From NCBI GenBank assembly GCA_937863685.1, contig CALMGM010000005.1:1-64000 (forward strand): a stretch of 64,000 nucleotides of DNA, read 5' to 3'. This document shows, piece after piece, positions 1 to 8,580 of the stretch (position 1 is the stretch's first letter; each line of letters begins with the position of its first letter). A program made the position numbers and the translations under genes. The notes under the pieces are model-generated. The model was not told the DNA's origin, ran no database searches, and worked only from the letters and a program-made list of their open reading frames with translations. This DNA comes from an uncultured bacterium. GTDB taxonomy: Bacteria; Edwardsbacteria; AC1; EtOH8.

Positions 1-828
1 CGCCATTCATCCCGCTGCCCAGGGAATCCCAGGACGAGCCGTTCCATTTGGCTATACGATTGGCGCTCACCCCGTCGGCCGTGGTGAAAAGACCGCCGGC
101 ATAGACATCGCTGCCACTGACAACCAGGTCAAAGACTTCGCCATTCATCCCGCTGCCCAGGGAATCCCAGGACGAGCCGTTCCATTTGGCTATACGATTG
201 GCGCTCACCCCGTCGGCCGTGGTGAAAAGACCGCCGGCATAGACATCGCTGCCACTGACAACCAGGTCAAAGACTTCGCCATTCATCCCGCTGCCCAGGG
301 AATCCCAGGACGAGCCGTTCCATTTGGCTATGCGGTTGGCACTCACCCCGCCGGCCGCGGTGAAACGGCCGCCGACATAGACATCGCTATCACTTACCGC
401 CAGAGTAAAAACATGGTCATTTAGCCCGCTGCCCAGGGCCTCCCAGGACGTGCCGTTCCACTTGGCGATGCGGTTGGCGCTCATCCCGCCGGCGGTGGTG
501 AATTCGCCGCCGGCATAGACATCGCTGCCGATGACCGCCAGGTCATAGACTCGCTCATTCATTCCACTACCCATGGCCTCCCAGGACAAGCCGTTCCACT
601 TGGCAATGTAATTGGCGCTCACCCCGCCGGCCGTGGTGAAATCGCCGCCGACATAGACATCGCTGCCGATGACCAAAATGGCCCGGACTAGGTTATTCAT
701 CCCGCTGCCCAGGTCCTCCCAGGTCGTTCCGTTCCACTTGGCGATATAGTTGGCGCTCATCCCGCCGACGGTGTTGAAATTACCGCCGGCATATACGTTT
801 CCCATACTGTCCAGAGCGATTGCGAAAA
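1..828 (-). repeat. Tandem 138-bp coding repeats (six units)
   Basis: Units begin at 1, 139, 277, 415, 553 and 691 with an exact 138-bp period, equal to 46 codons, so every copy keeps the frame. Units 1 and 2 (1-138 and 139-276) are identical base for base, the third differs moderately and the rest are more diverged. Identity rises toward the window edge, which suggests recent expansion or gene conversion in the unseen part. Confidence 0.9.
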
Positions 829-1090
829 CTACACCGTTAACGCCCGAAAGCCCAAAACAGCTATCCCAGTTGCTGTCTTCCGTTGCTTTTGCGAACACCG
901 GGCCGCCGTCAGGTGCCGCCTGCATACTGTATCCGCAGGCGTCAAAACTGCCGGTAGTTATGTCGGGATGTATTTTACCGCTTTGGTCTAAAATTTCACT
1001 AAACGGGCGCAAGTTTTCCTGGGCGTAGGCACTGGCACATACAAGAATTAGTACTGTGCCTATGGTTAATGTGAAAGCAAAATTACGCAT
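1..1090 (-). CDS. Secreted repeat protein (46-residue beta-propeller-like repeats), 3' end cut by window
   Basis: The frame opens at an ATG on the minus strand with a good ribosome site (AAAGGTGAG, about 7 bases upstream) and runs off the left edge, so only the N-terminal ~363 residues are seen. Residues 1-23 form a signal peptide ending in ASAYA-Q. After a ~90-residue lead-in the protein consists of 46-residue repeats with the core W..LGSGMN, SDVYAGG.FTTAGG.SAN and IAKWNG. Repeats of this type occur in large exported proteins of environmental bacteria and probably form beta-propeller or Kelch/Rax2-like blades; this is an inference. The two leftmost repeats are identical at DNA level. No catalytic motif is visible. 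The product is probably surface-bound or secreted; its C-terminus, where an anchor or sorting domain might lie, is outside the window. Confidence 0.85.
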   Translation of the reverse strand, partial: MRNFAFTLTIGTVLILVCASAYAQENLRPFSEILDQSGKIHPDITTGSFDACGYSMQAAPDGGPVFAKATEDSNWDSCFGLSGVNGVVFAIALDSMGNVYAGGNFNTVGGMSANYIAKWNGTTWEDLGSGMNNLVRAILVIGSDVYVGGDFTTAGGVSANYIAKWNGLSWEAMGSGMNERVYDLAVIGSDVYAGGEFTTAGGMSANRIAKWNGTSWEALGSGLNDHVFTLAVSDSDVYVGGRFTAAGGVSANRIAKWNGSSWDSLGSGMNGEVFDLVVSGSDVYAGGLFTTADGVSANRIAKWNGSSWDSLGSGMNGEVFDLVVSGSDVYAGGLFTTADGVSANRIAKWNGSSWDSLGSGMNG

Positions 1091-1128
1091 TTTGAGCTCA
1101 CCTTTAATTATTAAGTATCTACATTTAA

Positions 1129-1156
1129 ATTATAGCACTATTAAATAGTTTGTCAA
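1129..1156 (-). promoter_or_regulatory. Sigma-70-type promoter of the repeat protein
   Basis: Read on the minus strand, TTGACA (1156-1151) and TATAAT (1134-1129) match both consensus hexamers with a 16-base spacer. The predicted start lies about 30 bases before the ATG at 1090. Confidence 0.75.
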
Positions 1157-1183
1157 GGAAAATATAACTGCTTTATTTGAACC

Positions 1184-1214
1184 AAAAAGCCCCTTCATTG
1201 CTGAAGGGGCTTTT
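1184..1214 (-). terminator. Rho-independent terminator of ppdK
   Basis: The arms AAAAGCCCCTTCA and TGAAGGGGCTTTT pair around a 4-base loop, and a T-run follows on the minus strand, just beyond the ppdK stop at 1228. The near-symmetric arms could also work on the other strand. Confidence 0.85.
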
Positions 1215-1227
1215 GATATAAGTCAGA

Positions 1228-4062
1228 TTACTTTCTGCCTTTTTTCTTAACAACTTTCTTGGCCTTAGCGGTCACCGAGCCGCGTCGAGGTGTCGCTTTA
1301 CGCTTCACGATCTTCGATTTCCGGTTTCCTGTTTTAGTTTTCTCCGCTTTCTTCATATCCTTGATCGCCGCCTGGGCCAGCGCCAGTCTGGCGATCGGCA
1401 CCCGGAACGGCGAACAGGAAACGTAATTCATCCCCACCCGGTGGCAGAATTCCACCGAGGACGGCTCCCCGCCGTGCTCCCCGCAGATGCCCACCTTCAG
1501 GTTGGGCCTGGCGGCCCGGCCCCGCTGGATGCCCAGGGCCACCAGCTCGCCCACCCCCTCCTGGTCCAGGATCTGGAACGGGTCGGCCGGCAGGATCTTC
1601 TTCTCCACGTAATCCGGCACGAACCCTCCGATATCGTCGCGGGAGAAGCCGAAGGTCATTTGGGTCAGGTCGTTGGTGCCGTAGGAAAAGAACTCGGCGG
1701 TCTCGGCTATCCGGCCGGCGGTCAATGCCGCCCGCGGGATCTCGATCATGGTGCCGTACATATAGTCTATCTTCTTGACTCCGTACTTGGCGCAAACCTC
1801 GGCGTAGATCTTATCGACCAGGACCTTCTGGTCGGCCAGCTCGTTCTTCATGCCCACCACCGGGACCATGATCTCAGGGCTGATCTTTTTTCCTTCTTTG
1901 ACCAGCTCTACGGTGGACTCCAGTACGGCCCGCACCTGCATCTCGGTGATCTCGGGATAGGTGACGCCCAGGCGCACTCCGCGGTGGCCCATCATGGGGT
2001 TGGACTCGTGCAGATCGTCGGCCCTTTTATCGAGCGCCTCGGCGGTGATGCCCAGAGCCTGGGCCAGCTTGTTGCGCTCGTCCTGGCGGGTGGGCACGAA
2101 CTCGTGCAGCGGCGGATCCAGCAACCGGATGGTGACCGGGAATCCGTCCATCACCTCCAAAGTGGCCTTGATGTCCTTTTTGACGAAGGGATAGAGTTCA
2201 TTGAGGGCCGCCCGGCGCTCCTCGACGCTCTGGGAGATGATCATCTTGCGCAGGCAAAACAGGGGAGCCTCCGAATTCTTGCCGTAGAACATGTGCTCGG
2301 TGCGGAACAGCCCGATGCCCTCGGCCCCGAATCCCCGGGCCTTGGCGGCATCCTCGGGAGTGTCGGCGTTGGTGCGGACCTTCAGCTGGCGGTAGGAATC
2401 CACATATTTCATGAAGCCCACGAAGCGGGGATTCTCGGTGGCGTCCATCATGGCCAGCTGTCCGGCATAGACGTAGCCCCGGGTCCCGTTGAGGGTGATA
2501 TGATCGCCTTCCTTGAAAACTTTATCGCCCACCTTCATGGTCTTGGTATGGGCGTCGATATGCAGGGAGCTGCTGCCCACGATGCAGCACTTGCCCCAGC
2601 CCCTGGCCACCAAGGCGGCGTGACTGGTCATGCCGCCCCGGGCGGTCAGGATGCCGATGGCGGCCCGCATGCCCTCCACATCCTCGGGGTTGGTCTCTTC
2701 GCGAACCAATATCACCTTCTTGCCCTGCTTCTGCCAGGCCACCGCATCGCTGGCGGTGAACACTATCTGTCCGTTGGCGCCGCCCGGTCCGGCCGGCAGG
2801 CCCTTGGCCAGCACCGCGGCCGACTTTTCGGCCGCCGGATCGACGATGGGATGCAGCAGTTCGTCCAGCTGGGCCGGGGATACCCGGGTGACGGCATCGG
2901 CCTTGGTGATCAACTTCTCTTCGACCATGTCCATGGCCATGTTAAGAGCGGCGGTGCCGGTGCGCTTGCCGATGCGGCACTGCAGCATCCACAGGCGGCC
3001 CTCCTGTATGGTGAACTCGATATCCTGCATGTCGCGGTAGTGCTTCTCCAGGCGGTTCCTGAAGCCGTTCAGCTCCGTGTAGACCTCCGGCATGGCGGTC
3101 TGCAGAGATGGCATATGCTTGTTCTGCTCGTTCTTGGTGTCCTCATTTAAGGGATTGGGAGTGCGGATGCCGGCCACCACATCCTCGCCCTGGGCGTTGA
3201 CCAGCCATTCGCCGTAAAAATGGTTGTCGCCGTTGGCCGGGTTGCGGGAGAAGGCCACCCCGGTGGCCGAGCTGTCGCCCATGTTGCCGAACACCATGGC
3301 CTGCACGTTCACCGCGGTTCCCCACTCGTCGGGGATGCCCTCGATCCGGCGGTAGGAGATGGCCCGCTTGCCGTTCCAGGAGGAGAATACCGCCCCGATG
3401 CCGCCCCACAGCTGATCCATGGCGTTATCCGGAAAATCTTTTCCGATGACCTCTTTGACCTTGGCCTTGAATCGGTCGCACAGATTGATAAGGTCGGCTT
3501 CGGTCAGGTCGGCATCGGTCTTGTAACCCTTGTTCTTCTTGACCTCGCCCAGCATGTCGTCCAGCTGCTTGCGGATGCCCTGGCCCTCCTTGGGTTCCAT
3601 TCCGGCGGCCTTCTCCATCACCACGTCGGAGTACATCATGATCAGGCGGCGGTAGGCGTCGTAGACGAAGCGGGGGTTGTTGGTCTTCTTTATCATTCCG
3701 GGGATGGTGGCCGAGCACAGGCCGACATTCAACACGGTCTCCATCATGCCAGGCATGGAGCTGCGGGCCCCGGAGCGCACCGAAAGCAGCAGAGGATCAT
3801 TTTTATCGCCGAACTTCATGCCCATCACCTTTTCCACCTTGGCCAGGGCGGTCTCCACCTGTTTTTTGAGCTCCGGCGGATATTTCTTGTTGTTCTTATA
3901 GAAGACGGTGCACATCTCGGTGGAGATGGTGAATCCGGCCGGCACCGGGAGCCCCAGATGGCACATCTCGGCCAGGTTGGCGCCCTTGCCGCCCAAAAGA
4001 TTCTTGTCGCTGGCGCTTCCTTCGGCCGATTTACCGCCGAAGAAATAGACATACTTGGACAT
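1228..4062 (-). CDS. ppdK: Pyruvate, phosphate dikinase with a basic C-terminal tail
   Basis: Pyruvate phosphate dikinase interconverts pyruvate + ATP + Pi and PEP + AMP + PPi in the cytoplasm. Visible in order are the N-terminal ATP-grasp domain (GGKGANLAEM near residue 25, SVRSGARSSMPGMM), the phosphohistidine domain (TARGGMTSHAALVARG, catalytic His) and the C-terminal TIM barrel (GLFRTEHMF, and GICGEHGGEP followed by the catalytic Cys in SCSPF). The start is placed at 4062 because AGGAGG lies just upstream; an in-frame start 60 bases further upstream has no such site. The 944 residues exceed the usual 870-900 because about 45 Lys/Arg/Ala/Thr-rich residues follow the barrel. Together with pckA at 13-14.6 kb it gives two routes between PEP and C3/C4 acids. 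It stands alone, with its own promoter and terminator. Confidence 0.97.
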   Translation of the reverse strand: MSKYVYFFGGKSAEGSASDKNLLGGKGANLAEMCHLGLPVPAGFTISTEMCTVFYKNNKKYPPELKKQVETALAKVEKVMGMKFGDKNDPLLLSVRSGARSSMPGMMETVLNVGLCSATIPGMIKKTNNPRFVYDAYRRLIMMYSDVVMEKAAGMEPKEGQGIRKQLDDMLGEVKKNKGYKTDADLTEADLINLCDRFKAKVKEVIGKDFPDNAMDQLWGGIGAVFSSWNGKRAISYRRIEGIPDEWGTAVNVQAMVFGNMGDSSATGVAFSRNPANGDNHFYGEWLVNAQGEDVVAGIRTPNPLNEDTKNEQNKHMPSLQTAMPEVYTELNGFRNRLEKHYRDMQDIEFTIQEGRLWMLQCRIGKRTGTAALNMAMDMVEEKLITKADAVTRVSPAQLDELLHPIVDPAAEKSAAVLAKGLPAGPGGANGQIVFTASDAVAWQKQGKKVILVREETNPEDVEGMRAAIGILTARGGMTSHAALVARGWGKCCIVGSSSLHIDAHTKTMKVGDKVFKEGDHITLNGTRGYVYAGQLAMMDATENPRFVGFMKYVDSYRQLKVRTNADTPEDAAKARGFGAEGIGLFRTEHMFYGKNSEAPLFCLRKMIISQSVEERRAALNELYPFVKKDIKATLEVMDGFPVTIRLLDPPLHEFVPTRQDERNKLAQALGITAEALDKRADDLHESNPMMGHRGVRLGVTYPEITEMQVRAVLESTVELVKEGKKISPEIMVPVVGMKNELADQKVLVDKIYAEVCAKYGVKKIDYMYGTMIEIPRAALTAGRIAETAEFFSYGTNDLTQMTFGFSRDDIGGFVPDYVEKKILPADPFQILDQEGVGELVALGIQRGRAARPNLKVGICGEHGGEPSSVEFCHRVGMNYVSCSPFRVPIARLALAQAAIKDMKKAEKTKTGNRKSKIVKRKATPRRGSVTAKAKKVVKKKGRK

Positions 4063-4133
4063 TTGAACTCCTCCTACCGTGATAGCACGGCAATATATAT
4101 GTTGTTGGGTTTTGGTTTTCAAAACAAGTGGTT

Positions 4134-4162
4134 ATTTTAGCACAAATGAATTTGATTTGCAA
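4134..4162 (-). promoter_or_regulatory. Promoter of ppdK
   Basis: On the minus strand TTGCAA (4162-4157) and TAAAAT (4139-4134) are separated by 17 bases. The start would fall near 4127, giving a leader of about 65 bases. Confidence 0.65.
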
Positions 4163-4186
4163 CGGGGAGATTACAGCCCTTTTTCT

Positions 4187-4226
4187 CCCTCTCCTAATGC
4201 TTTAGGAGAGGGCAGGGTGAGGTCAA
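4187..4226. repeat. Widespread 'CCCTCTCC..GGAGAGGG' intergenic element
   Basis: Arms CCCTCTCCTAA and TTAGGAGAGGG pair around TGCT (4187-4212), followed by CAGGGTGAGGT. From memory, this layout is common as a dispersed intergenic element in many unrelated bacteria. Two similar copies occur near 18754 and 34283. Confidence 0.6.
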
Positions 4227-4229
4227 AAT

Positions 4230-4264
4230 ACCATAGGGGCGGGTTTGAAACCCGCCCCTATGGT
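4230..4264. repeat. 35-bp inverted repeat, GGGGCGGG type
   Basis: Two perfect 17-base arms (ACCATAGGGGCGGGTTT and its complement) surround a single G. The core GGGGCGGGTTT.AAACCCGCCCC is a frequent dispersed palindrome in environmental genomes (recollection, not searched). It lies just behind the ASCH gene and could also act as its terminator hairpin, although no T-run follows. Confidence 0.65.
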
Positions 4265-4275
4265 TATAATAACAT

Positions 4276-4644
4276 TTATTGAAATATTATTTTCGTTTCA
4301 TCCAATTCCAATTCATAGATTTTCCTCTTGGCCGGAACCGGTGCAGGATAGCTGATTTTTCTTATATTCGACAAGATCCAGGCCAGATAACCATTTTCAT
4401 AGACTTTCGCGCATGATGCTGTCAGATCTTTTTCCTCCCAAGGCCGGACATCAATCACATCGGCCATTGCCACAATCATGCCAATTTCTTCCGGGTATTG
4501 CTTCGAAAGATAATTATCGTTTTCAATTATGATCAGATTCTTCAATGGGAAAGACGGCAGTTTCCACCTTCTGACCTCAATGGTCTTAATTCCTCTGGTT
4601 ATATTGTTGCCGTTGGGTTTTACGATTGACAGACATTTATATAT
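4276..4644 (-). CDS. ASCH-domain protein
   Basis: A 122-residue protein. Its core CLSIVKPNGNNITRGIKTIEVR followed by RWKLPSF matches the start of ASCH domains (a PUA-like fold), which bind RNA or modified nucleotides and include small hydrolases and putative coactivators. The start is placed at an internal ATG so that the domain begins at once; the longer frame to 4716 would run through a palindromic repeat. No clear ribosome site precedes either choice. It lies between palindromic elements and a Xer gene. Substrate unknown. Confidence 0.65.
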   Translation of the reverse strand: MYKCLSIVKPNGNNITRGIKTIEVRRWKLPSFPLKNLIIIENDNYLSKQYPEEIGMIVAMADVIDVRPWEEKDLTASCAKVYENGYLAWILSNIRKISYPAPVPAKRKIYELELDETKIIFQ

Positions 4645-4678
4645 CATGTTTTTTAAACAATCTATTGCTGGCATACAT

Positions 4679-4708
4679 TGTAGGGACACGGCATGCCGTG
4701 TCCCTACA
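4679..4708. repeat. Perfect 30-bp palindrome (family A, copy 1)
   Basis: The half-site TGTAGGGACACGGCA is followed directly by its exact complement, with no loop. The core AGGGACA..GCATGC..TGTCCCT recurs at 17891-17914. It lies between the ASCH and Xer genes. Confidence 0.85.
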
Positions 4709-4722
4709 ATTATCAAATATTA

Positions 4723-5592
4723 TTATTCATCCCCTTCATCATCCGCCCGGGGATGGGCCTGCTGGTAAACCTTCTTGAGCCGGTCGGTGGTGATGTGGGT
4801 GTATATCTGGGTGGTGGACAGGTTGGCATGGCCCAAAAGCTCCTTGACCGCCTTCAGGTCGGCTCCACGGTCCAGCAGATGGGTGGCGAACGAATGCCTC
4901 AGAACGTGGGGGCTGGCCTTGCCGCCGTAATGGGCCGAGCGGATGCGGGCCTGAACGATCCTCTGCAGTTGTCTTCGGTTAAGGGACTTCCCCCGCGCCC
5001 CCAGGAAAACGAACTGGTGATTCTCCCGCCCGGCAATGTATTTTTTTAAGGCACCTATGGATTCCCTGGTTAAAGGCACTATCCTTTGTTTGCTGCCCTT
5101 GCCCATGACCTTGACCTGCCCGCCCGAGATGTCCAGGTCCCCGACCTTAAGGCCCAGCAGTTCCGATGACCGCAGGCCGCTGCCGTATAACAACTCCATG
5201 ATGGCGTTGTTGCGGGCGGTCTCTTCCGGTTTCTCCTGGTTCGGCTGAACGGCCTGCTCTGCCTGCTGTTCGGAAAGGAACGAAGGCAGTTTTTTGTCCA
5301 GCTTGGGGGATCTTAAGCCCAGAGCGGGATTGACCGGAACGATATTCTCCCGGGCACAGTATTTGAAGAAGGCCTTGATGGCCGATAGCTTCCTGGCCGC
5401 CGAACGCTTGTCCAATCCCTGCCTTTGCAGTATTCCCAGGTAATTGCGGATGGAGTTGCGTTCGATCTTGTTCAGATCATTATGTTTAAGGTGATCGAAG
5501 AATTGCCGCAGGTCCCGCTGATAGGCCTGGCAGGTATTGTCGGCCAGATTGCGCTGGACCTTGATGTATGTTATGAATTTATTGATAGGCAT
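4723..5592 (-). CDS. xerD: Tyrosine site-specific recombinase, XerC/XerD type
   Basis: A 289-residue tyrosine recombinase of Xer size. The N-terminal SAM-like DNA-binding domain (YIKVQRNLADNTCQAYQRDL) is followed by a catalytic domain with the full set of residues: Arg in GSGLRSSE, Lys in GKGSKQR, His and Arg in HVLRHSF, His in LLGHANL and Tyr in QIYTH. Xer proteins resolve chromosome dimers at dif during division. XerC and XerD cannot be told apart here; the symbol is the best guess. A common repeated element lies directly upstream, and no strong ribosome site is seen at the ATG. Confidence 0.88.
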   Translation of the reverse strand: MPINKFITYIKVQRNLADNTCQAYQRDLRQFFDHLKHNDLNKIERNSIRNYLGILQRQGLDKRSAARKLSAIKAFFKYCARENIVPVNPALGLRSPKLDKKLPSFLSEQQAEQAVQPNQEKPEETARNNAIMELLYGSGLRSSELLGLKVGDLDISGGQVKVMGKGSKQRIVPLTRESIGALKKYIAGRENHQFVFLGARGKSLNRRQLQRIVQARIRSAHYGGKASPHVLRHSFATHLLDRGADLKAVKELLGHANLSTTQIYTHITTDRLKKVYQQAHPRADDEGDE

Positions 5593-5595
5593 GAT

Positions 5596-5707
5596 TTATT
5601 TGTCATTCTGAGCCAGGCAGCCTGTCTGGCATGCGAAGAATCTGAAATCCTTCGATAGTTTACTTGAGTGTCACCCTTAGACAGTAAAACCCTTTGTGCC
5701 TTGGTGG
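5596..5707. repeat. Dispersed repeat elements of the TGTCATTCTGAG type
   Basis: TGTCATTCTGAGC ... GCGAAGAATCT, followed by CTTTGTGCCTTGGTGGTTAAA, fills the gap between the Xer and diguanylate cyclase genes. Both motifs are familiar as short dispersed intergenic repeats in very different bacteria (recollection). No promoter or gene is seen here. Confidence 0.45.
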
Positions 5708-7735
5708 TTAAACCGGCTCTTTCTCCATCGCGGCGAATCTTACCACTTTGTTCCGCCCGCCCTTCTTGGCCGCATACAGCGCCTCGTCGGCCGCCTTGAT
5801 CAGCTCGGCCTTCTTTTTGGCGTCCTGGGGATAGGAAGCCACTCCCAGGCTGATGGTCACCGGCAGGTCACCGGCGGTGGTCTTGAACTTCTCCCCTTCT
5901 ATGGCCAGCCGTACCTGCTCGGCCAGCTGGGCGGCCTCCTTGTCGTTCCGTCCCGGCCACACCGCAATGAATTCCTCGCCCCCGTACCGGGCCACGAAAT
6001 CGAACGACGATATGCTTCTCTTTAGCCGAACGGCCACCTCCTTTAGCACTGCATCGCCTATGGGATGCCCGTAATTGTCATTGAGCTTTTTGAAGTGGTC
6101 GATATCGAACAGGGCTATGCCTACTGGCTGGCTGCCGGCCTTGGCGATGGTCTCCTCGAGATATTCCTGGAACCGGCGGTGGTTGGCCAACCCGGTCAGC
6201 CCGTCCCGGATGGCCAGGTTCTCCTTCTCCTCGTACATGGCGGCGCTCTTTAAAGCCAGTGCGAACTGCCCGGCGATGATGTGGATGGTGTCCCGGTCGG
6301 CCTCAAAGGCCTGTGGTTGGCGGCTCTCCAATACCAGCACGTAATGGCAAACGTCTTCGTATAAAAGAGGCGCCGCCAGCACCGAGCGGAATCCGTGGTC
6401 CGGCCTCTCCTCACCGGAGAAACGGTGAATGCCGATGGCCCGGCGGTAAAAATCGTCCACCGAGCGCCATTCCTTAAGGTTGACCGCCTGCTCGGAAAGA
6501 GACCCTGTCAGATCTATCTCCGTCCCGGGGGCGGGATAACCGGCGCTGGCCGGGTCGGACAACAGCACCCGGGCTTTCCCAGGATCGGACAGTATTTCCA
6601 ATAGGACGACATGATCGCAGGGCACCAGCCGGGGTATCAGCTCCTGGATTATTTTTATGACGTCGTTGACCTTCAGGCGGGAGGCCATCAGCTCCAGGCG
6701 GCTGTTCCACTGCTGCAGCCGGTCCTTTTCCAGCCCCAGGGCCGAGTGGCTCTGGTGGAAATGTATCAGCTTGGCCGCCTCCTCGGCAAACCCGGATAAA
6801 AGGATCTTGTCGGTCTCGTCGAATTCACCGGCCTGCTCGCTGTCTGCCACCAGCACTCCTATCACCTCGCTCTCCTGAAGCACCGGCACCGCCAGCACTG
6901 AGCGAACCTCCTCTGATTTCCGGTAATAACCCAGGTCCCGGGCATCCCGCTCATAACTGGCATATAACAATCCCTGGCGCTCCCGGGCCGCCCAGCCCAA
7001 AAGGCTGCTGCGGATCTCCAGGGAGGCATCCTTGATGATCTCGGCGCTGTAGCTTTTAAAAGCCGCCATATTCAGGGTGCCGGTAAGATGGTCTGCCCGG
7101 AAAATGGCGCTGGTCCTGATTTTCATGGCCGCCTGCACCAGTCCGCACAGCGAGGCTAGGTCCTCTTTAAGGTCTCGCTGGGTGGTGACCGGTTCGTCGA
7201 ACGACATCACCGGCAGGTTGTCGCCTGCGGCGCTGCGCCCCCGCCTGATGATCACCAGGCTGATGACATAGAGCAGCACCAGCCCGGCGGTGGTCGTTAT
7301 GCCCGGCAATAATTCCTGACGCCAGCGTCCGGCCAGAAAACTGGAGCCCAGCTCTATCAGCAGGATGGATGCCACAGGCACGGGTTTCCACTTGTCGCTA
7401 CGAAAGACCGAAAGGACTATCAACAGGCCGTACAAAAGCACCAGCGGCGAGACCAGGCCCCCGCTAAGCTGAACCGCCAGGCCGGTGACGGCAGTGAGGA
7501 TCAATACCTGGAACAGCTGCCAGCCCCCCCGTTTTACCACCCGCCAGTATTTGATCACCAGAATGGCATATATCGCCAAAAGGATCAGGCAAAAACCCAT
7601 GACCGTCAGGCTGGCGTTATTCCGCGGGGAGAATTCCAACGGCCGGTAAAAATACCCTGCGGTCAGGCCCACGATCATTGCCGTGGCCAGAAGGATCAGA
7701 AACACCTTGATGGGGTTTGTCTTGGATTTGGACAT
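5708..7735 (-). CDS. Membrane diguanylate cyclase with two GAF-like domains and GGDEF
   Basis: A 675-residue protein. The first ~170 residues contain about six hydrophobic segments (IKVFLILLATAMIVGLTAGY and later ones), then two GAF-like sensor regions (roughly 195-340 and 365-500), then a GGDEF domain with DGLTGLANHR, FDIDHFKKLND and the signature RYGGEEF. It should make cyclic di-GMP from two GTP. The RxxD inhibitory site normally found five residues before the signature reads SSFD, so the usual Arg is missing and product inhibition by that route is unlikely. The start has the ribosome site AGGGTGAAG. It lies 15 bases after uppP in the same direction and is probably co-transcribed. Confidence 0.92.
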   Translation of the reverse strand: MSKSKTNPIKVFLILLATAMIVGLTAGYFYRPLEFSPRNNASLTVMGFCLILLAIYAILVIKYWRVVKRGGWQLFQVLILTAVTGLAVQLSGGLVSPLVLLYGLLIVLSVFRSDKWKPVPVASILLIELGSSFLAGRWRQELLPGITTTAGLVLLYVISLVIIRRGRSAAGDNLPVMSFDEPVTTQRDLKEDLASLCGLVQAAMKIRTSAIFRADHLTGTLNMAAFKSYSAEIIKDASLEIRSSLLGWAARERQGLLYASYERDARDLGYYRKSEEVRSVLAVPVLQESEVIGVLVADSEQAGEFDETDKILLSGFAEEAAKLIHFHQSHSALGLEKDRLQQWNSRLELMASRLKVNDVIKIIQELIPRLVPCDHVVLLEILSDPGKARVLLSDPASAGYPAPGTEIDLTGSLSEQAVNLKEWRSVDDFYRRAIGIHRFSGEERPDHGFRSVLAAPLLYEDVCHYVLVLESRQPQAFEADRDTIHIIAGQFALALKSAAMYEEKENLAIRDGLTGLANHRRFQEYLEETIAKAGSQPVGIALFDIDHFKKLNDNYGHPIGDAVLKEVAVRLKRSISSFDFVARYGGEEFIAVWPGRNDKEAAQLAEQVRLAIEGEKFKTTAGDLPVTISLGVASYPQDAKKKAELIKAADEALYAAKKGGRNKVVRFAAMEKEPV

Positions 7736-7749
7736 ATCTTCACCCTAGG

Positions 7750-8565
7750 TTATTTAAAAAGCAGCCATGCCAGCGAGATCAGGCCCGCCGTCCAGCAGTA
7801 ATAGGCAAAATACTGCAGCTTGGAATTTCGGATTATTTTCAGCAGAATATTTATTGCTAGATAGCCCGCCAGCGCCGCCACCAACCCGCCTACGAGTATA
7901 GGGATCAACTCGCCTTTGGGCAGTCCGGTCTCCAGCACATCTTTGAATTTTAACAGTCCGGCGCCCAATATGACCGGGATGGATAATAGAAAGGAGAATT
8001 CAGCCGACTTCTCCTGATCGGCCCCGGAATAGATCCCGGCCGAAATGGTGGTTCCGGAGCGCGAGATGCCGGGCAATATGGCCAGGGCCTGGGAAAAGCC
8101 GATTATTAGGGAGTGCTTCCAGGCGATCTTCTCCTGCCGCTTGGCCACCTTACCGGTCCCGAAAAGAATGGCCCCGGTGGCCAGCAGGGCCAGAGATACC
8201 GCGATCGGATTGTTGAAAGCCTGCTCGATGAGATCATCAAATAGAATGCCTATTACCGCCGCCGGGATGGTGGCCAGTATCAGTATCAGAGCCAACCGGA
8301 GATTATCATCGCTGAACTGCCATTTCCCCTTTACCCGCCTTATCCGCCCGGTAAAAACGGCCTTTATCAGTTTGCCTATCCTCCGGCGGAAGGCGAAACA
8401 TACCGCCAGCAGGGTGGCCAGGTGCAGGGCTACCTCGAAGCGGAGATTGCTGGTGCCCAGCCCTAAAAATTTCTCGGCCAGCACCAGATGCCCGGAGCTG
8501 GACACCGGCAGAAATTCGGTCAAGCCCTGGATAAGGCCCAGTATCAGTGCATGAATGAGATTCAT
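7750..8565 (-). CDS. uppP: Undecaprenyl-diphosphatase
   Basis: A 271-residue polytopic membrane enzyme that recycles the undecaprenyl-PP lipid carrier for peptidoglycan and LPS synthesis. Both hallmark motifs are present: GLTEFLPVSSSGHL near residue 15 and GISRSGTTISAGI near residue 165. A GAGGAG ribosome site precedes the ATG. It lies 15 bases after the UbiA-like gene in a run of envelope genes. Confidence 0.96.
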   Translation of the reverse strand: MNLIHALILGLIQGLTEFLPVSSSGHLVLAEKFLGLGTSNLRFEVALHLATLLAVCFAFRRRIGKLIKAVFTGRIRRVKGKWQFSDDNLRLALILILATIPAAVIGILFDDLIEQAFNNPIAVSLALLATGAILFGTGKVAKRQEKIAWKHSLIIGFSQALAILPGISRSGTTISAGIYSGADQEKSAEFSFLLSIPVILGAGLLKFKDVLETGLPKGELIPILVGGLVAALAGYLAINILLKIIRNSKLQYFAYYCWTAGLISLAWLLFK

Positions 8566-8580
8566 ATGCTCCTCTGCTTA

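Noticed and set aside
1-828. CRISPR or satellite DNA
   Set aside because: The 138-bp period is in frame within a secreted protein with a signal peptide and ribosome site.
1441-4140. Long plus-strand frames opposite ppdK (up to 569 residues)
   Set aside because: They are antisense shadows caused by GC-rich codon use in ppdK. They lack ribosome sites and domains, and the minus-strand protein has all catalytic motifs.
4645-4716. Longer start of the ASCH protein at 4716
   Set aside because: It would run through the 30-bp palindrome, and the domain starts right after the internal ATG.
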